From: Planctomycetota bacterium
Lineage (GTDB): Bacteria > Planctomycetota > Phycisphaerae > WQYP01
NCBI GenBank assembly: GCA_021800165.1
Contig: JAJYZF010000033.1
Span: 1 to 41,279, forward strand
DNA: 41,279 nt
Direction of reading: 5' to 3'
Shown here: in pieces, positions 25,056 through 33,921 of the stretch
How the letters are laid out: each line of letters opens with the position of its first letter
Position numbering within the stretch: the stretch's first letter is position 1
The notes under the pieces: model-generated
Seen by the model: only the letters and a program-made list of their open reading frames with translations
Database searches by the model: none
Told to the model about the DNA's origin: nothing
Position numbers and translations under genes: made by a program

Positions 25056-25925
25056 ATGCCATCACTTCTAACGGAAACGCCGGTATCCACACAGCGCAGG
25101 ATGCTCAACAAGGTGCCGGAAGTCACGATCTATTTTTGGATCATCAAAGTCCTGGCCACAACCGTCGGGGAGACGGCGGCAGATCTGCTAAGTGTGACGT
25201 TGCATCTGGGCGAGGCCTGGACCGGCGTGGTCATGGCCGCAGTCTTGGTGGTAGCCCTTTTTTACCAGTTCCGGGCCAGACAATACCTTCCAGGTATCTA
25301 CTGGTTTTCCGTCGTGCTCATCAGCGTGGTCGGAACGCTTTTGAGTGACAACCTGGTGGACAATCTCGGTGTACCGCTAACGGTGACCACGCCGGTCTTT
25401 GGCGCAGCGCTGGCGGCCACGTTCATCGCCTGGTATGCACGCGAGAAGACTTTATCCATCCATACGATCTTCAGCACGCGGCGTGAGGGGTTTTATTGGC
25501 TGACCGTCCTGGCCACCTTCGCATTGGGCACCTCGGGTGGTGACTTTCTATCCGAGGCGCTGCGCTGGGGCTATTTTAACTCCCTCCTGATTTTTGCCGG
25601 CGGCATCGGCCTGGTGACCGCAGCCTATTACATTCTACGGATCAATGCCGTCGCCGCTTTCTGGATCGCCTACGTGCTAACACGTCCACTTGGCGCATCG
25701 CTCGGGGATCTTATGTCTCAGCCGCACGCTCTCGGCGGATTGGGCCTGGGAACCGTGTGGACCAGTGTGGCGTTTCTTCTGGCGATTGTGGTTCTGGTTA
25801 CCTATCTTGCTCTGACTAAGGTGGATGTGACACCGACTGGCACGATATCTGCGTCCGAGGCAGCGCAAGATGAACTTCAGGAATCTTCACAGACGCCGGT
25901 GGACTTAGAGCCAGCCGACGACTGA
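25056..25925 (+). CDS. COG4705-type eight-helix membrane protein with four-fold repeat
   Basis: A 289-residue integral membrane protein of the uncharacterised COG4705 family (KVPEVTIYFWIIKVLATTVGE is its usual opening). It is built from four repeats, each a helix pair, with the signature [FY]W-x9-G-x4-D at W28-G38-D43, W83-G93-D98, W148-G158-D163 and W203-G213-D218. Repeats 1-2 and 3-4 are both exactly 55 residues apart. A soluble acidic tail follows from about 250. Buried Asp residues in a pseudosymmetric membrane core suggest a transporter or channel, but no function is known. I start at 25056 (GGAG 9 bp upstream); the in-frame ATG at 24939 lies inside the promoter box. Confidence 0.78.
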   Translation: MPSLLTETPVSTQRRMLNKVPEVTIYFWIIKVLATTVGETAADLLSVTLHLGEAWTGVVMAAVLVVALFYQFRARQYLPGIYWFSVVLISVVGTLLSDNLVDNLGVPLTVTTPVFGAALAATFIAWYAREKTLSIHTIFSTRREGFYWLTVLATFALGTSGGDFLSEALRWGYFNSLLIFAGGIGLVTAAYYILRINAVAAFWIAYVLTRPLGASLGDLMSQPHALGGLGLGTVWTSVAFLLAIVVLVTYLALTKVDVTPTGTISASEAAQDELQESSQTPVDLEPADD

Positions 25926-26035
25926 TGTGCGTGAGATGCGCATTGACGGGCACCATGTTGTGGTCCGGCTAAAAAGGTTGCTGCTCCGGGGTACGACCGG
26001 AACAAGCCCCAGAGGCACGATGGAAAGGTTGGCAT

Positions 26036-26764
26036 GTGATCGAGGCGGTGCTGTTTGATCTGGCGAACACGCTGGTGAATTTTCATGATCTGAAGATTGC
26101 CGCCATCCTGATGGAAGGGGCGCAAGGCACCTATGCGCATCTGCGGCAACTGGGGGTGGCAGTGCCGGATTTTCAGCGCTATCGGTTGGCGCATGAGCGG
26201 GCGTTTAAACAGAGATACGTCTGGTCGGCCATTTGTGGGAGAGACTTTAACTTCATGGTGGTGATGAGTGAGGTTCTGCGGCGGTATGCGATTGCGTTGC
26301 CGGAGGGTCATTACCAGACGCTGGCATGGATGTGGTATCGGCCGGTAGTGCGGCACGCTTATGTCGAGGCGGGCGTTGCGTGGGCCATGGAGGAGCTAAG
26401 AGGCCGGAACATTAAACTGGCGATCATTTCCAATACGTGCGTACCGGCGCACTGCATGGATCAGCACCTGGCGCGGGAAAAACTGTTGCCGTATTTTCCC
26501 ATCCGTATTTATTCTTCGACCACGTGTTATCGAAAGCCGCATCGAAAAATATTTGAGGCGGCGCTGGAGCAACTCGGTGTTACACCGGAACGGGCGGCAT
26601 TTGTGGGAGATCAGTTGCAAACGGATATCCGTGGTGCGCGTCGGGTCGGCATGGCAACGATCTGGAAGACGGCTGCACCGGAGGCTAAAGCAACACGCCG
26701 ACACCAGGCGGATCTGGTGATTCATCGGATCGCCGATTTGCCCGGCATATTGACCAGATTGTGA
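26036..26764 (+). CDS. HAD-superfamily hydrolase
   Basis: A 242-residue HAD protein. Motif I is FDLANTLV with nucleophile D8; the usual second Asp (acid/base) is Ala10, comparable to the FDLGN variants of some HAD phosphatases. Motif II is IISNT, motif III the Lys in YRKPHRKIFEAAL, and motif IV is FVGDQLQTDIRGARRVGM. The cap between about 20 and 110 is helical. The substrate is unknown. The start is GTG 26036 with GAAAGG about 10 bp upstream; no in-frame ATG is available. The next gene starts 24 bp after its stop, so the two are probably co-transcribed. Confidence 0.82.
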   Translation: MIEAVLFDLANTLVNFHDLKIAAILMEGAQGTYAHLRQLGVAVPDFQRYRLAHERAFKQRYVWSAICGRDFNFMVVMSEVLRRYAIALPEGHYQTLAWMWYRPVVRHAYVEAGVAWAMEELRGRNIKLAIISNTCVPAHCMDQHLAREKLLPYFPIRIYSSTTCYRKPHRKIFEAALEQLGVTPERAAFVGDQLQTDIRGARRVGMATIWKTAAPEAKATRRHQADLVIHRIADLPGILTRL

Positions 26765-26788
26765 ATTGTTAAGTAGAGGTGCATATTG

Positions 26789-27499
26789 ATGTTCCATGTT
26801 AAGACAAACTCCCGCGACACGGGCTGGTGCCGACCGCCGGTTCATTTCGATTCGGCTTGGCCGCGTTGGGTTAAGCTGCTCATGTGTGCCGTTTTCTTGG
26901 CGGTGGCTTTTGTTTTAGATAAGCCCATGGCGTTTTGGGCGTACCACCATCCAATCGTGTTTCAATCGGACATTAATCTTGAGATGACCATGCTTATGCA
27001 GTGGGGTCAATGGACTTGCTCGGTGCTGGTTATCCTGGCGGTGGCCTTGCTGGATAAGCAGGGCAGGCGCAAGGCCGTTGCCCTGGCGGTGGCCTGCCTG
27101 TGTACCGTGGCCATTTGCTATTTGACCAAGGGACTTTGCGGTCGGGCGCGTCCGTGGCTGTTGGAGAAGGGGGTCTATGGATTTTTCGGTCCGGCTTATG
27201 GATTTCTGCGCGGAGCTACTTACCAATCCTTTCCCAGTGCCCATGCCAGTGGTGCTTTTGCGCTGGCGGCCGGGCTGTCCTGGTTTTATCCCAACGGCCG
27301 CGGATTATTCTATTTTCTGGCTCTGGACACCGCTTTTCAGAGGGTTGTGCGTCATGCTCATTATCCGGCGGATGTGACTGCGGGCGCGATTATGGCGGTT
27401 CTGGTGGTGCGGAGCGTGCTGTGGTGGAATTGGCCGGGACACGTGATCGCGGCGCTACCAGAGTCCGGGCAGCGATGGATCAGGGCCGGCGATAAATAG
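26789..27499 (+). CDS. PAP2-family membrane phosphatase
   Basis: A 236-residue membrane phosphatase with about six helices and complete PAP2 motifs: KGLCGRARP (K-x6-RP), SFPSAHASG (C2) and RVVRHAHYPADV (C3 His and Asp). Unlike the protein at 24447 it keeps the C1 lysine, so it belongs to a different subgroup, with possible substrates lipid A, phosphatidylglycerol phosphate or undecaprenyl diphosphate. AGAGGTG lies 8 bp before the ATG; an adjacent TTG at 26786 is less likely. No TTTCAT box precedes it, so it may lie outside the local regulon. Confidence 0.82.
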   Translation: MFHVKTNSRDTGWCRPPVHFDSAWPRWVKLLMCAVFLAVAFVLDKPMAFWAYHHPIVFQSDINLEMTMLMQWGQWTCSVLVILAVALLDKQGRRKAVALAVACLCTVAICYLTKGLCGRARPWLLEKGVYGFFGPAYGFLRGATYQSFPSAHASGAFALAAGLSWFYPNGRGLFYFLALDTAFQRVVRHAHYPADVTAGAIMAVLVVRSVLWWNWPGHVIAALPESGQRWIRAGDK

Positions 27500-27607
27500 C
27501 GCAGTCGAGGCTCTGCCGCTGGATGTAATCCGCCGGATGCGGGCGCGTCACCTAAACGCCTGCGCGCCAGCGGCTAAGACGTCTGCGTCATAAACGTCCA
27601 AGTGAGT

Positions 27608-27630
27608 CTTGGGCGAGGCCCTAGCCCAAG
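27608..27630. terminator. Hairpin between convergent genes
   Basis: A perfect 7-bp stem CTTGGGC/GCCCAAG with a 9-base loop lies between the PAP2 gene (plus) and the PEP-CTERM gene (minus). There is no T tract on either side, so an intrinsic terminator is possible but weakly supported. The rest of 27500-27698 shows nothing else. Confidence 0.35.
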
Positions 27631-27698
27631 CGCGGCCAGCGGTGGAACTGGCGAAGGGATATGGGCACGGCGACTGTCAGCGGCGCTGTTTCAGCAGG

Positions 27699-30600
27699 TC
27701 AAATGGGCCGCTTCCATCGTTGGGCAAGGGGATGGCACCTTTTGCGGATGAGCGTCAGCATGCCGACGCTGCCGAGCAGCAGGGACAACGCCGCGGGTTC
27801 CGGCGTAGTGGGTGACGTAGCAATTCCATTGTTGAGCGCCGTGAAAAGAAGACCATTCGCGTTGCGGCTGGTAGAGAACAAAAATCCAGATTCCAAACCG
27901 GTGAAACTGTAGGAAACATCATTGAGGACCACCGACTGCGGCGGATCAATGACCTGGAACGTCTGTCCTTTGGTGGGTGCGTAATGGTCGACAAAATCGA
28001 ACACTACGTTAGCGCCGGAAATGTTAACGCTGCCTGTGGCATCAAGTTGCGATGCCTGGCCCGCGCCGGTGCCACCGATTGAAAATCTAAGCGTGCCGCC
28101 GCTCTGGATGAAATTTCCCGCAATGTTGATATCTCCGGGCTTTGTGCCGCCGACATCCACCGTACCGGATGCCACAAGCACGTTGCCGGTGATCTTGCCG
28201 ATACCGCTTAATTGGCCTCCGCCGGTGACGTAGATATTGCCGTCGGTGGCGGCGGTGGGTGGGTTGTTGCCGATGGTGGCATATCCGCCGGACGCATTCA
28301 GGCTACCGTCCTGCCACATCGCCACGGCCTTGGCAATCGTAAGCGTACCATTGTTGGTGAGGCTTACAGAGCCATTGCCCCCGGCTTTGCTGCTGGTGCC
28401 GCCAATAACTAAATTGGTGGCCGCCAGATTAGATCCACTGCCATCAATGCTTAGCGCGCCGCTGATGCCGGAGGTTTCCGCAATGTAAACGTCACCTGCG
28501 CCGCCGGCGGTGGGGGCGGTGGTGGCCCCGTTGGCGATGCTCAACGTGCCGGCCGCTTGTTTGCCAATAATGAGATCGCCGGCGTATTGCACCGACGATT
28601 TTGAACCAGTTACGGTAAGCGACCCTTGGCCCAGTTTGCCAATTGTAAAGGAATCGCCGTTGGCGATCAGGCTCGACGCGCTTTGAACGGTAACAGAACC
28701 GGTGCCTTGGCTGCCGACGCTGAGGCTGCCGCCGACAGTCCAGTTGCTGCTGCTACTGAGAGTGGCGGAACCTTCGGTTCCCGGCTGGCTGCCGAGCGTG
28801 GCGTCACCCTTATTTGCGAGGACTGCGCCTCCGGCCATGGCCAGCGTGCCGACTCCATATTTGCCGATGGTCAAATCCTGGCTCAGCAGCACCGACGATG
28901 TACCGTTGATATCCAACTCACCAGTTCCGCCGGTGCTGGCCCCGCCAAAGCCCGATCCGGAAGCCAGAGTCATCGCGCTGCCGCTAAAATGAGCCCCGCC
29001 CGAAACGGCCAAAGTGCCTGACCCTGATTTTCCTATGGTCATATCCCCAGTAAATGTCAAGTTGGAACCGCTGCCGACGAGATTGAGCGTGCCGGTACCG
29101 GTATTCTGCTCACCGAGCGTAATGTCATTGCCTTGCACGGTGAGGCTGCCGCCGTCTTGAATGGTAAGTGTGCCGGTGCCATAGCCACCAACGGTCAGCG
29201 TGCCGGCGTCGTTGACGGCGGCGTTATCAATGGTGGCGGTTCCCCTACCGGAAGCCTGCTCTCCCAGCGAAATGCTGGTGCCGGTGCTAAGCGCTGCGGA
29301 ATCCTGCACGTTCAGCGTACCGGTGCCATAGCCCCCGATCGTCAGCGAACCCGCCGACATGACGGTGTTACTGCCCTGAACCGTGAGCGTGCCGTTACCG
29401 CTGGCCTGTTCGCCCAGCGACACGCTGGCCCCGGAAAATATCGCATCGGCGGCATTTTGCACGTTCAGCGTGCCGACACCCTGGCCGCCGACGGTTACGG
29501 AGGTGCCGCTGGCAATCAGGCGTGAACCGTTGCCATCCAGTGTGAGTGTGGACGTGCCACCGCCGTCGGCAATAGCCAGATTGCCGGCCAATGAAACCAG
29601 GCCGCCATTCTCCACCGACATGGTGCCGTTGCCTTTATCGCCAATTTTAAGCTCGCCGTTGACTTGCCACTGTGTGCCGGAATCGGTAATGGTGGCCGCG
29701 CCGGTGGAACCGCTTTGGCTGCCCAAGATGGCGTCGCCAGTAGTGATGATTTGGGCGCTGTTGCTAAGCGTCAGGGTGCCCTGGCCGGAGTTGCCCACCG
29801 TGAGATCACCATTCACAGTCCAGAGTGTGTTAATGTCGCTGATATTGGCAAGGCCGGTTGCCCCGGCTTGGTTGCCCATGGTGGCAGCACCAGATTCGAC
29901 GGTTCCGTCGGCCTGCACTGTAAGCGTGCCGCTGCCGGTGGATTGGTCGCCCAACGTGAGGGTGCCGAGGATGTTCAGATCTCCATGGTTCTGGACGGTG
30001 ACAGCGGCGACGCCGGTTTCGCCAAAGTCGGCATTGCCGGAAACGGCCCAGGAAGAACCTACGCCATCAATAATAATGTTGCCGGAGCCGGGCTGACTGG
30101 TAACGCCAAGGGTCTTAGCACCGCCGGCGGCGTACGCGCTGCCGCTTGTAACCTGGCCGCCGCTTAATACCGCAAGGTAGCCATAGCCGCCATCCCCCAC
30201 AAGAAGGCCCTGGGAGACTGAAGCGGTGGAGCCGGCACCGGTGATATACAATTTGCCGGTGGCCCCGGAAGGGCCGACCGAGCGGCCCAGTGCCACGTAA
30301 CCACCGCTGCCGGTAAGCACCAGCGAACCCTCCGACTCGACAACCATGGTGCCGATGCCAGCGGGGAGGGTCTGTAGAGGCTGCCCGTTAAATGCCGTGC
30401 TCGGCAGCCCTGTAGAATCTTCCCCGATGATGAGCGGTGCGTTGTTGAGGTTTACCTCGCCGGATTGCTGAATCGTCACAAATCCTTGGCTACCATAACC
30501 GAGGAAGATTGGGCCATTCGAATCGTTCCAAATACCTCCATCAACGTTAACAATCCCGTAGCCCGTTGCCGGGCCTCCGAGATTGAGGGAAGCCCTGGTG

Positions 30601-31583
30601 ACGGCTGTTATGCTAACAGTGCCAGTTTCCAGCGCCGGGGGATCGCCAAAGGGGGCCGATGATATGGAGTCGCCGTACGCGATCGGTGCCGGCACGTTAA
30701 AGCCGTAAGCACCATTGCCGCCGACAAAAGTTCCCGCTCTGATCTCACGGTAATTGCCGGAGGTCATGCTGAACGAGAACTTTCCCAGAGTGTTCAATGT
30801 CCCGCCGCTACTGATTTTCAGGAACGAATACCCATATTGGCCTACGACCATGACGCCCTGGTATGACCCTCCGCTCGCCGAGATCGACCCTGACACGCCT
30901 TTGTTAAAATCGTAACCATACGAGCCGGAGGCATAATTCCCCGATCCTGTTGCGACCGTGATGCTGGAATTGATATCGAGCGGGTAGTCGTATACTGCTT
31001 GTGCCAAGGCACCCACGGTGACGTTGCCCGCGAGCGGGTTAGGTTCGGAAATTGCATTGTACGTAACCGTACTCGTAAACGGAATCCCGTTCGTAGCATA
31101 TTGGATGGCTGAGCCTGTTTCAGTGTTGGTCCCGATAACAACGTACCCAGTGCTGGAAGAGTCCGGCGGTGCGAGGGCATAAACCGTTGCGCCAAGGTCT
31201 GAACTGGAGGCCGCGTCGGCGGCCGTGAATATCACGGCGCGAGATCGAAGCGGCACATAGCCTCCGGCGGCGAACTGTGCCTGGACTTGGGTTATGTTGT
31301 CGGCCACACTCCAATCGTGGTTGGTTGCCGATCCTGTCCAATAGAAGGGCGACACCATTTCCTGAAAACTTGGCAGCGCAGGCGCACTCGGCACGACCGG
31401 CGCGTTCGGCGGCGTAGCGGCGTAGATGCCACCGCCCGTGGCAGCGCCAAAAATGCCGGCGAGGGCGGCGATCATTAGGGTCCGCCGCCGCCGGCCGGCT
31501 TGGAGATTGCTCGCGAGCGCCCTGGCGCCTGCGGCGGAAAATTCGTGTGCCTGTCCGATATTTTTTTGGAGTCTGGTAGTCAT
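27699..31583 (-). CDS. Large T5SS/PEP-CTERM-repeat surface protein
   Basis: A 1294-residue exported protein. A long basic N-terminus leads to a signal sequence (about residues 34-56, RRRTLMIAALAGIFGAATGG), cut probably near YAA-TPP. Residues about 390-1120 are a beta-rich tract of T5SS/PEP-CTERM-associated repeats of about 40-45 residues, built on GxGTLxVxxxG...LxIGxxGxGT with variable S/A/T positions. The tail ends PTTPEPAALSLLLGSVGMLT then basic residues, a PEP-CTERM sorting signal read by an exosortase. It is expected on the cell surface or in an extracellular matrix. There is no autotransporter barrel, and no exosortase gene is in the window. AGGAAG lies 10 bp before the ATG. Confidence 0.85.
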   Translation of the reverse strand: MTTRLQKNIGQAHEFSAAGARALASNLQAGRRRRTLMIAALAGIFGAATGGGIYAATPPNAPVVPSAPALPSFQEMVSPFYWTGSATNHDWSVADNITQVQAQFAAGGYVPLRSRAVIFTAADAASSSDLGATVYALAPPDSSSTGYVVIGTNTETGSAIQYATNGIPFTSTVTYNAISEPNPLAGNVTVGALAQAVYDYPLDINSSITVATGSGNYASGSYGYDFNKGVSGSISASGGSYQGVMVVGQYGYSFLKISSGGTLNTLGKFSFSMTSGNYREIRAGTFVGGNGAYGFNVPAPIAYGDSISSAPFGDPPALETGTVSITAVTRASLNLGGPATGYGIVNVDGGIWNDSNGPIFLGYGSQGFVTIQQSGEVNLNNAPLIIGEDSTGLPSTAFNGQPLQTLPAGIGTMVVESEGSLVLTGSGGYVALGRSVGPSGATGKLYITGAGSTASVSQGLLVGDGGYGYLAVLSGGQVTSGSAYAAGGAKTLGVTSQPGSGNIIIDGVGSSWAVSGNADFGETGVAAVTVQNHGDLNILGTLTLGDQSTGSGTLTVQADGTVESGAATMGNQAGATGLANISDINTLWTVNGDLTVGNSGQGTLTLSNSAQIITTGDAILGSQSGSTGAATITDSGTQWQVNGELKIGDKGNGTMSVENGGLVSLAGNLAIADGGGTSTLTLDGNGSRLIASGTSVTVGGQGVGTLNVQNAADAIFSGASVSLGEQASGNGTLTVQGSNTVMSAGSLTIGGYGTGTLNVQDSAALSTGTSISLGEQASGRGTATIDNAAVNDAGTLTVGGYGTGTLTIQDGGSLTVQGNDITLGEQNTGTGTLNLVGSGSNLTFTGDMTIGKSGSGTLAVSGGAHFSGSAMTLASGSGFGGASTGGTGELDINGTSSVLLSQDLTIGKYGVGTLAMAGGAVLANKGDATLGSQPGTEGSATLSSSSNWTVGGSLSVGSQGTGSVTVQSASSLIANGDSFTIGKLGQGSLTVTGSKSSVQYAGDLIIGKQAAGTLSIANGATTAPTAGGAGDVYIAETSGISGALSIDGSGSNLAATNLVIGGTSSKAGGNGSVSLTNNGTLTIAKAVAMWQDGSLNASGGYATIGNNPPTAATDGNIYVTGGGQLSGIGKITGNVLVASGTVDVGGTKPGDINIAGNFIQSGGTLRFSIGGTGAGQASQLDATGSVNISGANVVFDFVDHYAPTKGQTFQVIDPPQSVVLNDVSYSFTGLESGFLFSTSRNANGLLFTALNNGIATSPTTPEPAALSLLLGSVGMLTLIRKRCHPLAQRWKRPI

Positions 31584-31963
31584 TGGCTCGGCTTCCTAAA
31601 AAAGACAAACAGCAAAAAATGTGCGGATACGCTTGGCTCTTTAGCCTTATGCAATCGCTACCCATGCTATGAACCTGCCCCACGAGGGCCAAGCATTTAA
31701 ACGCGGCGGGACGCCGCAAAATCACAGTAGTTTACGATTGCGCTACGATCCATGCAGGATTTCGTGACGCAAGGGCGACCTCCCGGCCGGGGAGCGAAGC
31801 TGACCATCCGCCAAGGTATTCATGCACGGCAACTTAAAGTTGGTTGCCCTGACTCTATGAATATTCTAGCGCGTCAACCGGCAAAGTCAAAATTGTTTCA
31901 CGAATTATCACCTCGGGTGCGGCCAGGCCCGGTGCCGCCGTCAGGCGGCCGGCCGTCGCGGGG
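31584..31963. other. Intergenic region between glyA and the PEP-CTERM gene
   Basis: Both flanking genes are on the minus strand, so this holds the glyA 3' end and the PEP-CTERM gene promoter and leader. Two hairpins are visible: GCCGCC/GGCGGC with loop GTCA (31934-31949), 15 bp past the glyA stop, a possible terminator without a T tract; and GCGGCG/CGCCGC (31703-31717). On the minus strand the leader near the start codon is T-rich. I could not support a riboswitch or a gene. Confidence 0.4.
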
Positions 31964-33223
31964 CTACGTACCCGAGCAGATTAAATGCGGCAAGGGATAA
32001 CTGCGGGTGAATTCCGTTACCTCGTCGCGCACTTTTTGCAGCACATGAGTGTCACCGCCACTGGAAGCTGCGCGGTCAAACCACGCGGCCACTTTTTTCA
32101 TTTCCGGCTCTTTGAGACCGCGGGTGGTCAAGGCCGGAGTGCCCACGCGAATGCCGGAAGTTTCCATGGCTTTGCGGGTATCAAACGGAACCATGTTTTT
32201 ATTGACGATGACACCGGCATTTTGCAGCCACAGTTCCACTGCGGCACCGGTCAGATGCGGGCTTTTGGCCCGTAAATCCACCAGCATCAGATGATTATCC
32301 GTGCCTCCGGAAACCAAACGATACCCATGGCCCATCAGAGCCTCGGCCAAGGCTTTGGCGTTTTTGAGAATCTGCTGGCAATAGGTTTTGAAGGCGGGTT
32401 GCTGGGCTTCGCCAAAGGCTGCGGCCTTGGCGGCGATAATGTGCATCAGCGGCCCGCCCTGCAGCCCCGGAAATACCGCCGAATCAAGTTTTTTAGCCCA
32501 GTCGGCCTTGCACATGGTCATGCCGGAACGGGGGCCGCGCAGGGTTTTGTGGGTGGTGGTGGTGACAAATTCGCTATGCGGGACCGGTGACGGGTGCAGG
32601 CCGGTGGCCACCAGTCCGGCAAAATGGGCGATATCCGCCATCTGCACCGCTCCCACTTCGTGGGCAATTTCGGCAAATGCCGCGAAATCCCAGAGTCGCG
32701 GGTAGGCACTGGCACCGGTGATAATGAGTTTGGGTTTACATTCGCGGGCAAGACGTTGCACATTGGCCATGTCGATGCGTTCAGTTTTAGGATCCAGGGT
32801 GTAATGCACGGCCTTGAACCATTTGCCCGACATATTCACCGATTTGCCATGGGTGAGATGTCCGCCGTGGTCGAGATGCAAGCCCAGAATCGTGTCGCCG
32901 GGGGTTAATGCCGCCAAAAACACTGCCTGATTGGCCTGGGAGCCGGAGTGCGGCTGCACATTGACGTGGTCGCAACCGAAAAGGGCTTTGGCGCGGTCGC
33001 GGGCCAGATTTTCAATGACATCCATAAATTCGCAGCCGCCGTAGTAGCGTTTGCCGGGGTAGCCTTCCGCATATTTGTTGGTCAGCGGGGTGGCGGCGGC
33101 GGCGAGAACCGCGGGAGAAACATGGTTTTCGCTGGCGATGAGTTCCAGCGTGGACTCCTGGCGGTTTTGTTCCTGGCGGATGGCTTGCCAGAGAACGGGA
33201 TCCGATTGTTCTATAGGATTCAT
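31964..33223 (-). CDS. glyA: Serine hydroxymethyltransferase
   Basis: A 419-residue PLP enzyme that interconverts serine and glycine with tetrahydrofolate, feeding one-carbon units. The normal family length and all landmarks are present: [13 protein letters not shown] near the start, [27 protein letters not shown], the PLP-lysine motif [14 protein letters not shown], and [18 protein letters not shown] lies 8 bp before the ATG. With gcvP in the same window it covers glycine catabolism, though the two are 20 kb apart and not co-transcribed. Confidence 0.96.
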   Translation of the reverse strand: MNPIEQSDPVLWQAIRQEQNRQESTLELIASENHVSPAVLAAAATPLTNKYAEGYPGKRYYGGCEFMDVIENLARDRAKALFGCDHVNVQPHSGSQANQAVFLAALTPGDTILGLHLDHGGHLTHGKSVNMSGKWFKAVHYTLDPKTERIDMANVQRLARECKPKLIITGASAYPRLWDFAAFAEIAHEVGAVQMADIAHFAGLVATGLHPSPVPHSEFVTTTTHKTLRGPRSGMTMCKADWAKKLDSAVFPGLQGGPLMHIIAAKAAAFGEAQQPAFKTYCQQILKNAKALAEALMGHGYRLVSGGTDNHLMLVDLRAKSPHLTGAAVELWLQNAGVIVNKNMVPFDTRKAMETSGIRVGTPALTTRGLKEPEMKKVAAWFDRAASSGGDTHVLQKVRDEVTEFTRSYPLPHLICSGT

Positions 33224-33471
33224 TGTATTTACCTTTGCTCAAGGATTTTCGGGGAAGTCAACGGTTCACACCAGGTTATCTTCCATGGCGGAAGTTTATT
33301 CTGCGGCAGGATGGACGAATGGTCAACAACATCCGTTTTTCAGGGGGAGTCGGGCCGAAAGGCGTTGACCGCGCAGGCGTCTAAATCCGGCAAGCAAACG
33401 GCCAAGTTGTGCGTTGTATCTTTTACAATGGCTCTATCATTGGAAGCCCGACGGGCGGATTCGTTTGGAAC

Positions 33472-33500
33472 TTGATTTTATTATCGGCTGCGGCTATGAT
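33472..33500 (+). promoter_or_regulatory. Candidate sigma-70 promoter of the secreted-protein operon
   Basis: TTGATT (33472-33477), a 17-bp spacer and TATGAT (33495-33500): four and five matches to the consensus hexamers at optimal spacing. It is the best housekeeping-type promoter seen in the window and points toward the 33922 gene. Confidence 0.5.
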
Positions 33501-33720
33501 ATAAAGTGTTGGTTTAATGGTCGCCCCACAACCGCCAGTTGATGTTTGGATGGCTGCTTGGGCGGTTGGCTCGGTTTTGGCTTATTTGGTGGCGGCCCGG
33601 CAGTTCGGCCCGGGATTTGTGCCATCGTGGAATGTGAAGCAGGAACAATGGCTACGTGCGGGATTATAAATAAGGGCAGTTCCGCCGGTATGGCGGAGAA
33701 ATCGCGGCTCTGCCGCGATT

Positions 33721-33794
33721 TCGGTCATCGGTCATCGGTCATCGGTCATCGGTCATCGGTCATCGGTCATCGGTCATCGGTCATCGGTCATCGG
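33721..33794. repeat. Heptanucleotide tandem repeat, 10 copies of TCGGTCA
   Basis: Ten perfect copies of the 7-bp unit plus four bases of an eleventh. It lies in the leader of the secreted-protein operon, about 220 bp after the promoter and 128 bp before the ATG. A perfect short-period repeat of this length is prone to slippage, so copy number may vary between cells or strains. Confidence 0.95.
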
Positions 33795-33921
33795 GCGCAC
33801 AGGAAATTGGCCGATCGGCGGCCAGTTCGGCCTGATATTGGCGGCGGCCCGATTCCGGGTTGCCCAACTTCTGAAAAAAATTGTTTTGCCTTTCGGCCAA
33901 AATGTGGGGGGATCGGCTGAA

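Larger units (their letters stand above)
33224..33921. other. Long leader region upstream of the secreted-protein operon
   Basis: About 700 bp without a supported gene between divergent glyA and the propeller-protein gene. It holds a strong sigma-70-like promoter at 33472-33500 and a heptanucleotide tandem repeat at 33721-33794. If that promoter drives the operon, the transcript has an untranslated leader of roughly 415 bases. Frames through the repeat encode only GHRSSVI reiterations and are not credible proteins. Confidence 0.5.

Noticed and set aside
29383..30096. Pro/Ser-rich plus-strand frame of 237 codons
   Set aside because: Antisense shadow of the repeat region of the PEP-CTERM protein; its periodicity only reflects the repeats on the other strand.
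31584..31740. Cyclic-di-GMP riboswitch in the PEP-CTERM gene leader
   Set aside because: A GGCT/AGCC hairpin and a GGTAGC string are present, but the GEMM core and receptor features are missing.
33721..33794. Possible CRISPR array
   Set aside because: The repeat unit is 7 bp with no spacers and there are no cas genes; it is a simple tandem repeat.
33546..33920. Open frame through the heptamer repeat (GHRSSVI reiterations)
   Set aside because: A 7-bp repeat with no stop codons opens all frames; there is no ribosome site and no non-repeat similarity.
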